Shown piece by piece: positions 1 through 11,882 of a stretch of 64,000 nt of DNA (the stretch's first letter is position 1; every line of letters starts with the position of its first letter). A program made the position numbers and the translations under genes. Under the pieces are notes generated by a model, which saw nothing but the letters and a program-made list of their open reading frames with translations, did no database searches and was not told the DNA's origin. Source of the DNA: Sebastes aleutianus (lineage: Eukaryota; Chordata; Actinopteri; Perciformes; Sebastidae); the NCBI GenBank assembly GCA_916700875.1, contig CAKAKS010000062.1, positions 1,249,009 through 1,313,008 of the forward strand. The letters run 5' to 3'.

Positions 1-772
1 CCCCAAAAATCCACTTCATGCAGCTCTCGGTTGCTCCTGGGCCGAGCGAGAGGATGGTGGTAGGCTAGCGGGTGGTTGTTGAGCTCTGCACGGATGGAGA
101 GCCAGGCCTGCCTGTTTGTATTGGCCAACTTTCAGCATTCCACATGTCTTTGTGATTTTCAGCTCCCTGACCTCAGGAGACCCTCCACGCTACTGTAAGT
201 TATACTCACACCAGGAGCACAGATGGATCAGGAGGGAACGCTGAACTCCTATTGGTGCTTGGCTGCTTTCTAAAAGGCACATGTAATGAAAAATGCAGGC
301 CGTGCTGCAGCTGCCACAGCAAACCAAGTTTAACTCTGAAATATGAGTTGATGATTCCTGTCAATTTTCTAAAATGATGATCATTAGCATCTCCCTTTTT
401 TTAAAGAAAGTTAGAAAGCCTGCTATAGTTTGAGGTACTGTGTAAATGTCAGCAGTGGAAATAAAGCCGACAGTAGTACAGCTACCGTGGATCACCCGCT
501 TCTCTTAATATTAACAAATTAAAGTAGGCTACTGTGTGTCACTGAGCCTGCAATGACCCATGTGGGCTGTGTCTTTTGCTGTAACACAATGTTAGCAGGG
601 TTAGTCATGGGGCCTCCAAAGAAAATGAAATTAGGAGCTAACAAAGTTAGAGGTGCTAATTACAGACTAATGCTAACTGCCTGGTCAGGGGAAGGGAAAA
701 AGGAAGAGCCTGATTCCATCTCACTCCGATGGCACCCATATCACAGAATATACCGTGTGTGTACAGCTTAAA
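1..772. other. intron 2, no gene seen
   Basis: Mixed-composition sequence with no coding frame or repeat that I recognise. Confidence 0.6.
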
Positions 773-2442
773 CCCCGTTTCCACCGCAGGAACTTTCCCC
801 CGGGAACTAAGAACCTTTTGAGGAACTCAAAAGCGTTTCGACTGCAGGGACCAGGGTCTAAATTAAGTTCTGGGGATATTTTACGGGACCGTTTTGCCCC
901 TAAAAATGGCCCATGTCGGGGGGTAGTACTTTCTTAAGGTACCGGAACTTTCAGGGTGGAGTTAAGAGGGATGACTGTCGCTGAAACACACACACACACA
1001 CAACGCCACTGCTTCAACTTTCCCGCTTCATTCATAAAACAAGGAAGTACTCTAGTACCACCATTTTAGGACGAGGGGAGAGCATTTGTCTTTGTCTGAT
1101 AACATTAAAAGTAAAGTTAGGCTCTGCTGTTGGCTTCCCAACTCCTTTAAAAAAAGAGAGAGAGAAAGAGAGAGAGAAAATTGAGAGCGATTAAGCGAGC
1201 TGAATTTCTGATTTCTGATTGTCAAGGCTTTAACGTTCAAAAGCACAAATAAATAACCATCAAACACTCAAAAGATGTTTTGCTGTGGAGACACATTCTT
1301 AGTTTCATTTTCCTCTGCTGCATTTACTTCATTACATCCAACATGCATCAGTAAATGTCAGGGCTGGGACGATGCACCTATCTCCCGATTCGATGCTATC
1401 ACGATACTTGGGTGCCGAATCGATATGTAATGTGATTTTTAAGTATTGCGATTCAATATTACAATTTATTGCAATTTTTGTTATCTTTTTTAACACTAAA
1501 CCATGGGGAAATAGAATCATACACTTCTAGGGACTTACTTTGGAAAATATCTAAATAAATACAGTAAAAATGTTTGTCATGATGATGTCCTGAAGTCAAA
1601 TATATCAGTCATTGTCAGTCATCATTTATTACATTTTTTTCCAGCAACATCAAGAATAAAGACATTTCTCTCACAGATTAGTGGTGTTTTATTTTTAATT
1701 TATAAGGGACAGGTAGTTTTTTATACTTCTGGTGAATATAATCCATCAATCTTATTTCCATAGATGTATTTTGTATATCCAGTTCCCTTTGTTAACATCT
1801 TATTTTGAAAAGTGGACGTAGTCCCACGTGTCTACTTCCTCTAACTTCTCCAAGGTGGTCTCTAGCTCTCCCGTCAGCTCCGTTCTCTTTATACATCCAT
1901 AGTCAGCTCAATCGGGGCCGTTTCAATGCATTCAACAGAAATGTCAGTATATGGGTGCCCTACAGTCGTAGCGTCGACCCATTTGACCACGGAGATGAGA
2001 GCCATTGTTTTGAGTGACGGATACAGAACGGATATGACATCACGTTACTCAGACTACAACAATAAAAGCGGTAACTTCCTTCTACCTCCACATAGACTCA
2101 AATGAAGCAAATTTATCAATTCTGGCATTAAAAAAATCGATTTCAAAATCAAAATCAAAAACTAAATCTCGATACATAGGTGAATTGATTTTTTTTCCCA
2201 CCCCTAGTAAATGTCGTCGCAGTGAGACAAAACCAAACTTTTTTTCCCAGCGAGTTTTGTAGATGAAACGGGCGGGCACACTGAACTGCAGCAACACCAG
2301 CAGCCCTCGTCATATCATGTTGCTTTTTCAAATGTCAGCGGACTCATTTGCCTATGCTTTGCAGGTCGCGGTGAAACGCAGACAACAGTGGGCTGAGGGA
2401 AGCTAAAAGTTGACTAAAGATCCCGGGAACCTTTGGTGGAAC
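773..2442. mobile_element. TIR element interrupted by a hAT-type insertion
   Basis: The left end GTTTCCACCGCAGGAAC (about 777-793) and the right end CCCGGGAACCTTTGGTGGAAC (2422-2442) are imperfect inverted copies, sharing CCACC...GG...CCCGGGA. The element is split by another one at 1359-2206. A short (CA)n lies at about 987-1002. No transposase was seen, so it is non-autonomous. Confidence 0.55.
1359..2206 (+). mobile_element. hAT-type non-autonomous element, 848 bp, with 8-bp TSD
   Basis: The ends are CAGGGCTGGGACGAT and TTTTCCCACCCCTA, flanked by perfect 8-bp duplications GTAAATGT at 1351-1358 and 2207-2214. Eight-bp duplications and CA-GGG ends point to the hAT superfamily. Related copies lie at 20688-21382 (inverted) and 4966-5643. 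Confidence 0.85.
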
Positions 2443-4304
2443 ATAATAGCATAACGTAATAACCATATATGAAACCCTGTCCAATGCTTGAATACAGCTC
2501 ATTGAGAATACAAGCAGATTCCATCACTGTATGTTGACACAACAGTGTCACCTCGCCCTACTGCTCCACATTCGTCACCTCGATTGACCTAGCAGCCCAT
2601 TTAGCGACGTGACGGGGAATCGCAAAGCGTGTGCGGCATGTCGAAGTGTGTGTGCAAGAAGCAGAGTTTAAGGTGAGCGGTAAGGAGACAAAAGATAAAG
2701 CGAAAATGTGGCAAGTTAAGAAATTAAGAGACGGTGCATGCACAAGATTAGGAGGAGGCGGGGAGGCGATTAGGGTGAGAGGAGGGAGGGCAGGAGGGTG
2801 TTCGTAGCCAAATTAAGGAACAAGTAGCGCCTTGGGGCTGATCTAAACAGGATTTACCTGTTGCTGTCCCCAGGTGACTCGCTTCACTCATTTACCCAAC
2901 AGTGCCGCCGGGCCTAAACTCCCAAACACCTCGTTAATTAAAGGTGCAGACATGCAAAACATTCTGCGTGGGTGTGTGTGAGTGTGTATGTGTGTGTGTG
3001 TGTGTGCGGTTGTAACCTCGATCTCCTTGTGCATAATTCTCCCCATTTGGGTTCTTTTATTGAATTATCTGACACTCTCACCTTTAATTATGAACTCCCA
3101 TAAACACAAAGTTATTTTTTTAAACGTTGTCAAATGTATACGTTCCAGCGCTGCTCTAACAGAGAGGTCTCTGTAACAGCAACATGAACCTGATCACCCC
3201 ATACTGTATGTCTGAGGGCGGGGCTTGCTATTCACCCGGTCCGGTTTATTCAACTTCAGTCAGTGGAATAATAAATTACAACCTATAATAAACAAAGCAT
3301 CATGTCATAAATCCTCAAAGCAAAACAGTAGGATGACAGGTGGAGGGGTGGAGGAGCGAAGGCACAAAAAGGGGGGAATGTTGTAGCGCATGCCTGGGTA
3401 AACTAGTCTTTTTTAATTTACAAGTTACAACACAGGCCCCGACGTACGAACAGACGCAGAGCGCACTCATCGGCGGGTCATGGCGGGATGTCACCCTGCA
3501 GTAACCAACCCTATTATTCAATAAACCAAAAACAATAACTGTCAGCCGCAATCCACAAAGCTGGGAAACAACGGCTGGACCGGATCCATCTCCCAGTTCA
3601 TACCTCTGGAAATGGAGACCAACTGGTCTACTGCAACCTCCCCCTACCCCCCCGCCAAAAAAAAAAAAAAAACCCTCCGCCCTTTGCCCTGGGGATGTGT
3701 GTCAGGATGCTTTACACACTAAAAACAAACAGGCGTCCCGTTGCAACAGCAAGAGAAGTGGATGTGGGTTTGGACGAGGCGGGAGAGAAAGGGATGAAAT
3801 GGAAAGATGGAGGGATGGAGGATACGCATGAAGGAGGGAAAGAGGGAGGGAGGGAAGGAGGGATGGGGGTAGTGTAGAGCAAGAGAGTGAAAGTTGTCAT
3901 AAAACGACAATAATAAGAGGCCTCAGTGCCACCCAGTGACCACATCAAGGCTTCTGTAATGACAGGCTGTGCAGAACACATGTCCGCCTGAGTGTGTGTG
4001 TGTGTGTGCGTGTGTTAGTGCGCCCTTCTGTCAGCGCTAAAAAATGTCTTAGTTAACCGAGTAATATTATTCCCAGCATGGACACATGCACAGTACATCA
4101 TACGTACCACAAAGCAACACCCGACACAGTCACAGAGTGTACACATGATGCAGCCTTTCATTTAGACTGCACTACTACGCTCTGCACTCACCGTGTAGCT
4201 ACATGTGTACTTTACTGTTTATAGCACAAATGAAAAGGCACTTACTGTTACTGTATAACACGGTGGTTTGATGTTTGTTTAAAATGAAGCAATGTTTGTG
4301 ATCT
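2443..4304. other. intron 2, mostly unique with simple repeats
   Basis: It holds a (TG)n at about 2977-3006, a poly-A run (3655-3672), purine-rich GGAGGGA copies (3800-3870) and a short (TG)n near 3992. No gene seen. Confidence 0.6.
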
Positions 4305-4312
4305 CTCAGGAG

Positions 4313-4835
4313 TAGGGATGTTGATGATTAACCGTTTAACCGTTAACCGACATTAAGCGTTTTAACCGATTAACGCTATCGGTTAAAACGGTTAAAAGAA
4401 TTATGAATAATTAATTAAAAAGCTGAGCGGATCAGAGGAGCGGCTCGTTTCTTTAAGGAGAAAAGCTGGTCCACCTTAACAGCCCACCTTAAGAGGCGGA
4501 GCCAGAGTTGCAGGATACAGGAAGTTGTGACAGAGTGGCAGCGAGCGCGAAGCTACCGGCAGAGCTACAGACGCTAACGTAGCACAAAAACACTCACTGT
4601 TTGTGGGACAATCGCTATCGTTAATCCAGACAGACACAGAAAAATCTGCTAAACTAAATTAAATGTGCGGTGGAGACTTTTACTGGGAAAGTGGCTGCAT
4701 GACACTACACGCAGCATCGTAACTGCTAAGTTAACGCTCCCGGACGGTGAACTGGGTTCTCAGTTGTCTGTTGGTTAATCGGTTAACGAGGGTCGGTTAT
4801 CGGTTAGGAATTTTTTTTCAAAATGAGCATCCCTA
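4313..4835 (+). mobile_element. hAT-type MITE, 523 bp, with 8-bp TSD
   Basis: The ends TAGGGATGTTGAT and ATGAGCATCCCTA are inverted. CTCAGGAG (4305-4312) and CTCAGGAC (4836-4843) form an 8-bp target duplication with one mismatch. Inside are runs of GGTTAA/TTAACC motifs near both ends. A related fragment lies at 9110-9470. Confidence 0.8.
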
Positions 4836-4908
4836 CTCAGGACATTATGGCCTCAGTGTGAGCGGTTTCCTTGAAGAGGTAAAAGTATCTGGCCTTTCAC
4901 ATCAAATT

Positions 4909-4965
4909 TAAAGGGGACATATCATGCTCATTTTCAGGTTCCTATTTATATTTTGGGATTCTACT
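4909..4965 (+). mobile_element. left end of AAGGGGACATATCA family
   Basis: The stretch TTTAAAGGGGACATATCATG followed by CTCATTTTCAGGTTC is the same as the left end at 32352 and 39734. It is interrupted after about 55 bp by the element at 4966. Confidence 0.7.
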
Positions 4966-5643
4966 AAGGCTGGGACGATACACCCATCTCAGGATTCAAT
5001 ACTATCATGATACTTTGGTGGTGATTTTATATGCATTGTGATTTTTAAGTATTGCGATTGGATATTACGATTTATTGCAATTTTTGTTAACCTTTGGAAC
5101 ACTGGACAATGGAAAAAAGTTGAATCATACACTTCTAGGGACTTTTGCTTACACTGTTGCTAATTTCAGGGCTAACCCCTTTCACTTTAACCAACAGGTG
5201 GCAAGCAAGACACAACTTGGCTTCGGTCTTGAGGAGCTGTAGCATTAATTCACCGACAAATGAACTGTAGCTTACACACACTGCACTGCTACGTTCACAC
5301 CTATTATATACAGTTACTGCTACTCACCGTCACACATGCTCACTTTCTCTCACTAGCTAACGCCGATCATCTCCTTCTTGTGATTCCACATCGGTCAGCT
5401 CACGTCCGTGCGGCCGTCCTTGCAGAATGCATAACCAAAGCGCAGCTAACACTGTTTGGATGTTTAGAACTGAGGTGCGCTTGGACGGCAAATGGTAAAA
5501 CAGACATACCATGGGTATTTAAAAATGAAGGCGCATCGTAAAGATGATGATAAATATCAATGTATTCACTTTGCATCGCTAATATCGGATCGTTGATCAT
5601 TCAATCGATATATTGATCCAGATCGATGGCTCGCTACACCCCT
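4966..5643 (+). mobile_element. hAT-type element, third copy, degraded
   Basis: It begins AAGGCTGGGACGATACACC and shares the TTTTTAAGTATTGCGATT and ATACACTTCTAGGGACTT blocks with the other two copies. It ends in an AT-rich GATCGATGG...ACACCCCTA stretch. It lies inside a fragment of the AAGGGGACATATCA family that starts at 4909. No clear target duplication was found. Confidence 0.65.
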
Positions 5644-5710
5644 ACTTAAAAACTCTATAATAGAACAAAACATGCAGTGTCCTTGGCATTCTGCAAACTA
5701 TCCCACAATG

Positions 5711-5743
5711 TAATGTGCCACATTTTATAAATGTGGCACATTA
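5711..5743. repeat. perfect 15-bp-arm hairpin
   Basis: TAATGTGCCACATTT at 5711-5725 is followed by TAT and then its exact reverse complement at 5729-5743. It lies just right of the nested element at 4966-5643 and may be part of an old repeat. Confidence 0.85.
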
Positions 5744-6860
5744 TGTGACAAATCTTAATTTACTGTTCACTATAGTTAGTAGACCTATAGGTAATAGAGT
5801 TAACTATAGAGTGATTGAGTGAACAAAGGAGAGATTTCAGAAGCAGACATAGTCTCACTTTAATGCAAAATTGCAGTCAGGGCAGGTGTTTCCCATCAGC
5901 TCTGAAAGGCAAACATCAGCTGTGACATCACTGATTGGGGTGTGGCTAAAGATTTGACATGCTTGAAAGTTTCCAGCGCCACAGCAGTTTTCTGCTTTGT
6001 GCTGTCTCCTTTGGGCTTCACATTTGACAGCATTAGGTTGAAGCTAATACATTTAGCCTTAGCCGGGGCTCAACAAACTAGCCAGTTCATAGACGCATCC
6101 AGTGTAGCTCGCATACTGTAGAGTGATTCACCTATAAACGAAGAGAACAAGTAACAGGAGCTTATAACCAAAGAAGCCAAGCAACAGTTAAAATACGTTC
6201 CAAGCAAAACCTGAGCATTTCCAAAATAAAATCAGCAAAGTTTCACCCTGGAGTGTGATAAACAGTGTGTGTAGGACACGGCTGTTTACCAGAGCAGACC
6301 TGGACAAAGACAGCCAGACAGGCAGCAGTGGAGCGATGGAGGGACCTGAGCCCAGGAGAGAAAATCCTGTTCTTTTTCACAAACACCTTGAAGAAAAAAA
6401 AAATGGCCTGACCACAAAAGAGTCTCTGTGCTTGAGGCTATTTCAGTTAAGAGTTCTAGCCAGGACAGATCCACTGAGAGCACAAGTGAGATGGAAAGAG
6501 AGAAAGAGAGAAACGGAGCTTTATTTGGTTAACAACTTCCACGAATCATTGTGGGGGAAGAATGTGTGTAATTTGGCTCTGTTTGTTTTGCATTAGGATA
6601 TAAAATATGTCGGGATTACTTCATCACACATCTAAAGCCCAATGAAAAGGAGATGGGCGAGAGTCTAGAAGGGGGAACCACAGGTTTTTTTGTAAACTGG
6701 GTTTTGGTTAACATATCAAATGTGTCTCACTGGGACAGCGGCTTCAAGCAAAGCACAGTGAAAAAAATGAGAGCCCAAAAAAAATGCCAAAAGTACAGCC
6801 TCAATCAAGATCAATCAATGGGTACGGCAAACTATTTGGCAAGAAGATAAAGATGTAGAG
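5744..6860. other. intron 2, no gene seen
   Basis: No coding frame is supported. The 113-codon frame at 6255-6593 has no homology I can recognise and no splice context. Confidence 0.55.
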
Positions 6861-7604
6861 CAGTGGTTCGCAACCCTCTGTGTTACCACAGCCCTGTCCG
6901 TCAAATACTCCTTCATCAATATCAACATTTATTTCAACCATTTAAACATTACTTTTAGCAATTCACCATTTATTCATTCTTAGTTAAGTATTTTAAACAT
7001 TTATCCATTACTTTTAGCTAACTATTTCAATTGTGTATCCATTACTTTCAGCCAACTGTGCCACCTGTTTACCAATTACTAGCTATTTTACCATTTATCC
7101 TATTACTGTTAGCCAACTATTTCAATTTTGTATCCATTAGCTTTTGTTTTCGCTAACTACCTAAACTGTTTATCAATTACTAGCTACTTTTCCATTTATC
7201 AGTTATCTTTCGCTAACTGTTCCAATCGTGTATCCATTACTTTCAGTCAACTGTGTCAGCTGTTAATCAATTACTAGCTATTTTACCATTTATCAATTAC
7301 TTATTCTAATTGTGTATCCATTACTGTTGGCCAACTATGTCACCTGTTTATCAATTACAAGCTATTTTACCATGTATTCATTACTTTAAGCTAACTATTT
7401 CAACTGTGTTCCACTACTTCTAGCTATTTCAACAATTGATCCATTACCTTTAGCTAACTGTTGCAACGTCTCTGCTTGCTTGGTAACTATTTTTCATCTA
7501 CTTTCAACACGTGGTACTACTTCACAATCTTTCCATGTGCCATGTACCCAGTTATCTGTAGAAGTACCCCCTGGGGTACAAGCAGCCCTGGTGGGGAATC
7601 ACTG
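6861..7604 (+). mobile_element. hAT (Charlie-like) MITE with internal degenerate minisatellite
   Basis: The ends CAGTGGTTCGCAACC and GGTGGGGAATCACTG are inverted copies of the CAGTGGTTCYCAACC type known for hAT-Charlie elements. Between about 6950 and 7490 it holds a degenerate tandem array of roughly 30-bp units of the form TATCCATTACTTTTAGCTAAC and TATCAATTACTAGCTATTTT. No transposase frame is present. Confidence 0.7.
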
Positions 7605-7612
7605 ACATACAG

Positions 7613-8792
7613 TATCTAGTGTTGTACTGTATGTATCTTGTAAGTATGTTGAAAGTGGAACGGCACTGAGGGCTGTTTTGTGTCTTAAAGAGATGTTGTG
7701 ACATCGCTCACACAGGGTAAACGGTAGCCTCTATTTTCAGAAGATTTGATGCATAGTGGCCATGGAGTTTACTGTGAGACTGTAAAGCAGCTCTCTGTGT
7801 AAGCCATCTTTAGTTTACTGGGATAATCGTGGCTCTTAGCATAAGGATTTCCCTATGTAGCTGCCAGTAGTTTGAATCCATGCCCAAAGACAAAATCTTT
7901 CAGTCCATCAGAGTGGAAAAATAAAACAATTCTAAGCATGTATCAAAAACAGAAACCTTGGCCTTGGAGTAATCCCATTAGCCTGTGTGTTTAGGACGTA
8001 GTGGATGGAGGTAGTGGGGACTGTTGCTGATGCCTTTTTGGTGTGAACGGTATCTCGTTAGGGTCCGTTTTACAGCCAGGCCAGGGAGGAAAGTAAACTC
8101 AAATGAAAAGAACAGAAACTACAATAAAAGAAGGGGAAAAAAGAAAGCAGGGATCAGAGATGCTCTCGGGGCCAAAACCGCAGATAAAAATCTAACCGCA
8201 GAATGGAGGCCAGATTGCTCTAATTCACTGTCATCTCAAGTATTTTCATTTTTTTTTTCGGAGTAGAGTGAAAGAGTGGGACAGAGAGAGTGGTCCCTAT
8301 CCTCCCCCCCCCTTCCCTCCATGTCCACCCACACCCACTCCTCTCCTCCATTCAGATTTACTGCTCTTAAATTGTTTGCCCTCTGCTTTTAATGGCCATC
8401 TCTAGATCATCAGCTCTTAAAATAAACACAGAGGCTTGGATTACCTTCTTTATCACCATTCCACTGAAGCAGAACACGCTTGCAGGGACTGTGCTTCGCT
8501 CCGTGCCTCTCTTTCTGTCTTTACGTTAAATCTGTGTGTATGTGTGTGTGTGTGCGCGCTTTCCTGTATGTTTGGGTTGCTGGAGGAGAGCTTCACATTA
8601 AAGCTGAGCAGCAGAAGAATGGAAACTCAAGTAGGGCTCAGCAGCCGGGTGGTCCCGCGTCTAATAATACACCAATCAAATGTTACCGCACAAAGGGCAA
8701 ATAACAGAGTAGATCAGCTCAATTGCCGCCGCTGTGAGGGATACCAGAGAGAGGGGAAATACCTACTAATAAGTCTGATGGTAATATTCAGC
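7613..8792. other. intron 2, no gene seen
   Basis: Unique-looking sequence with a short TGTG tract at about 8536. No gene or repeat ends seen. Confidence 0.55.
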
Positions 8793-9109
8793 AGGGATGC
8801 ACCGATCCAACTTCTTCAGTCCTGATACCTGGGATCATTCTTCTATGTGTAAGGCAACATCAGGCATGACTTAAACATTGCTTCCCTAACTTTGTAAAAC
8901 AAAATGTAACAAATAAATACATATATATATATTTATTGAATTGTTATTTATTATTAAAATAATAACTCGTACACCAGCAACTTGGTAAAAACAAATCTTC
9001 AAAATGAACAGGAATTACAATTAAAGTGTGAACCTTTTTAATGCAGCAACAAGCTGCTCAAAACTTAAACAGGAATTAAAATTCCAGTATAAAATGTTTA
9101 TAGTATATT
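8793..9109 (+). mobile_element. hAT-type terminal fragment
   Basis: It starts CAGGGATGCACCGATCCAAC, a typical left end of fish hAT elements. The matching right-end type (GGTATCGGTGTATCCCT) occurs at about 50105-50122 in another copy. No right end is found here, and an AT-rich stretch follows. Confidence 0.55.
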
Positions 9110-9470
9110 AGGGAAGTTAATAATTAACTGTTAACGCTATCGAATAAACAGTTAAAATAAATACTAATAATTAATAAAAAAGCTGAGCAAAAACTCTGAG
9201 GAGCGGCTCGTCACTTTGAGGAGACAAGCTGGTCCACCTTAACAGCCCACCTTAAAAGAGTCTGAGCCGGCGTTGCAGATACAGGAAGTTTGCTCCCGTC
9301 TTCAGCGGAGGAGTCCTAGCATTTATTCACCGACAAATAAAGTGTACACACTGTCTGCTACACCTACGTTCACAGCTACAACGCCACCGACAACCCCACG
9401 CTCACCGCCGCCACACACACACACGGTCTGTCGGTTTGTTCACATCATTCGCAGATGATTTCTGAGCAGG
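9110..9470 (+). mobile_element. fragment related to the element at 4313-4835
   Basis: It shares AAAAAGCTGAGC, GAGGAGCGGCTCGT and CTGGTCCACCTTAACAGCCCACC with 4430-4500. Downstream, TTCACCGACAAAT and CTACGTTCACA match 5249-5300 instead, so the fragment seems to be a mosaic or truncated copy. Confidence 0.6.
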
Positions 9471-10130
9471 ATTCCGATGAAATTTCAGGAAGAAAATATC
9501 ACTTTCGCTGTTCTAATGTTCTATTTTTGCGGTGACAGATTGCATCCAGTCAAGGACCAGTGAGGGGGTCCCAGTTGGGGTCTGGTTTACCTACTCTCCG
9601 AGGCCCGCGCACCCCGCGCGGTCCAATCCCAGGTCCCATGCCTGCCACAGGACAGCTGGGTCATATCAGTACATGTACATTTTTGTGCACGTTTTGCTTC
9701 CAAATGTGGTCGCATCTCTTCATGAGCACACGCAAGGCCCACAGGCATCAGGTGTGAAGGGGGTTCAGGTGCTGGCTGAGTCCAGAGAGGACACTCATAT
9801 GCTCCGCTGCAGACGGCGTTTGTTGTTGCTCAGCCTGCTTCTACGGCGCACATGAGCATACAGTATGCATGGAGGCACACGTACACTCTCTTGGAGTGCG
9901 TACACAAACAACACCTAAAAACCTACTTCACACATTCCACTCCTATGGACTTAAAGAGAGCCACTGGGGATGGAGGCTTAATCTTTATAGAGGAAAAGCA
10001 CATTGCATTTGAAAAATGAAAAGGGGAAGGGATGCAGGCTCATGTTAAGGAACGATAACTATTCAGTCGGACAACTCGCATGCGACGGTGGTATTAATAT
10101 GAGAATACAACAGAATATTTATATGTATTT
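9471..10130. other. intron 2, no gene seen
   Basis: Moderately GC-rich around 9560-9800. No supported coding frame. Confidence 0.5.
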
Positions 10131-10640
10131 GAAGGGGAACATGACCTAAATTAAGAATTCCAGTATGTTATTCCCATGGCTGAGGAAAGTTCAATCAATA
10201 TTTGTGAACATGAGCTGCTCTCTCTCTCAAAGCCACAAACCAGAAGTAAGTCTCAAACTTGTGATGTCATCAAGTATAAAGTCTTGAGCTGCTCCGTAGA
10301 CAATGAATTGGAGAGATTGAATGTTTGTTTTCTTTTTTATACCCAAAAGAGCTTTATTTCATTTATCTATTCTATTGTTCTCAGTTGTGAAACAGAAAAT
10401 GTTCCAAATATACTCAGAACATTCCCCTGAGTGCTCTCAGTGTCATCTAGAACATCTCTCCCATTCATTGTCTATGGAGCCGCTCCACACTTTATACCCT
10501 GTGACATCACAAGTTTGAGTTTTAGCACTCAAGTTTTTGGATTTGGGCGAGAGTTATTCATTTTAAGTCATATTTTTTGGACTGTTTTAGACCATAGGAC
10601 TAACATATATGAATTTTGAAAATGGGCGTAGTTCCCCTTT
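10131..10640. mobile_element. foldback element, about 510 bp
   Basis: The ends GAAGGGGAACATGACC and TAGTTCCCCTTTA are inverted. Internally, 10252-10322 (CTCAAACTTGTGATGTCA, then GACAATGAATTGGAGAG) is the inverted complement of 10450-10518 (CATTCATTGTCTATGGAG, then TGACATCACAAGTTTGAG). The RNA or single strand could fold into a long hairpin. Confidence 0.75.
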
Positions 10641-10943
10641 AATGCTTGGCGTTTAGGCTTTGACCTGGTCACTCCCTGTATACCTTTAAGACTGCACTGG
10701 GAGGGATTGGGGAGTGACCATAATAAATCCCTGCCCTCCTTCATGGGAAACAATCAGAGGCTATAGGTGGATGCAGGGGTGGTGGAGCAGCATCAGATGA
10801 TGAAGAAAAAAACATGACTCTATTTGTCCAATTGGGGCAAATGGCCGTCGCTCCCTTATCTTAGAGTTTCACTTACTCCTAATGTTCTGATGGGGGTCCT
10901 GGAGACCGCATGCCATCTTTAACAGCTGAAAAACATACTGAAC

Positions 10944-11882
10944 ATTGACTATGTTTAAACGCACACTAATATTCCACTATTATTCTGGATGACAATATTC
11001 CAAATTTGATACGAGTCATGTAAACAGCACATTCCATTTGGATATTTTAAATCAGGCCTTATTCCAGATGTAGCATTTTCCAATTAAAGCTAGGTTTAGT
11101 TATCTTCTTCAAAAAACAATTTTTGTTTTATGTGTTGAAATTCTCTTTACATCCAATCAATAAATCAAATAGTCTGATGAAAAAAGAAGAAAAATAATCA
11201 GATATCTGTGGTGTAATAAGCCCGATGCACTTCCTGCCTGCTTACCTGTGCACACTCTGCCCGTGCACACTCTGCCCGTGCACACTCTGCCCGTGCACTC
11301 ACTGCGTGTCACCGAAGTCTTCCACAAGCTGCTAGCTTGACAGCTGTGAGTACTAACAGTAGCCATGTTTGTTGTTTCTGTTCATAATGCTGATTTTGGG
11401 GGAGTAGCTTTGGAGAGAAGCCTTGAGGACACCGTCAGTGTTGCCGACTTGGTGACTTTCTCTCTAGATTTGGTTATCTTATTTAGTTATTAGCTAGTGC
11501 TGCTACCTACTTTCATGTAAAAAGAGTTGGCGACACTGGGCTGGCTTTTTCAGGTGGATAATTTTTTTTTTTTAAATCTAGCGTACTCATGCTAGTTTCT
11601 CAACATTACCAACCCTAGCTTTAAGGCATGTGGGACATGCCCATGTCATTCAGGTTTTAGAAGCAGTCTTTGGACATGTATACAGCACATTCACAATATG
11701 AGTCTCAATTGTTGTTGTTTTTTCCATAGTTTACGACCCATGGCCTCTTTACAGTTTGTCAGCTCTATGAGATGCACACAACACAAACCATTTCATTAGC
11801 CATGTAAACAGCTTACTAGGAATATTGTCTTTTTCAAAATAAGGGCAAAAAATTAAAATTTTGTTCATGTAAACATAGTCAA
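10944..11882. mobile_element. TIR element carrying a nested insertion
   Basis: The ends TTGACTATGTTTAAAC and CATGTAAACATAGTCAA are inverted. CATGTAAACAGC and ATTCCATTTGG-like motifs recur inside, at about 11018, 11678 and 11801. A second element at 11083-11626 splits it. Confidence 0.65.
11083..11626. mobile_element. nested TIR element with 16-bp tandem repeat
   Basis: The ends AATTAAAGCTAGGTTTAG and CCAACCCTAGCTTTAAGG are inverted. At about 11246-11298 a 16-bp unit CGTGCACACTCTGCCC is repeated three times. It lies inside the element at 10944-11882. Confidence 0.65.
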
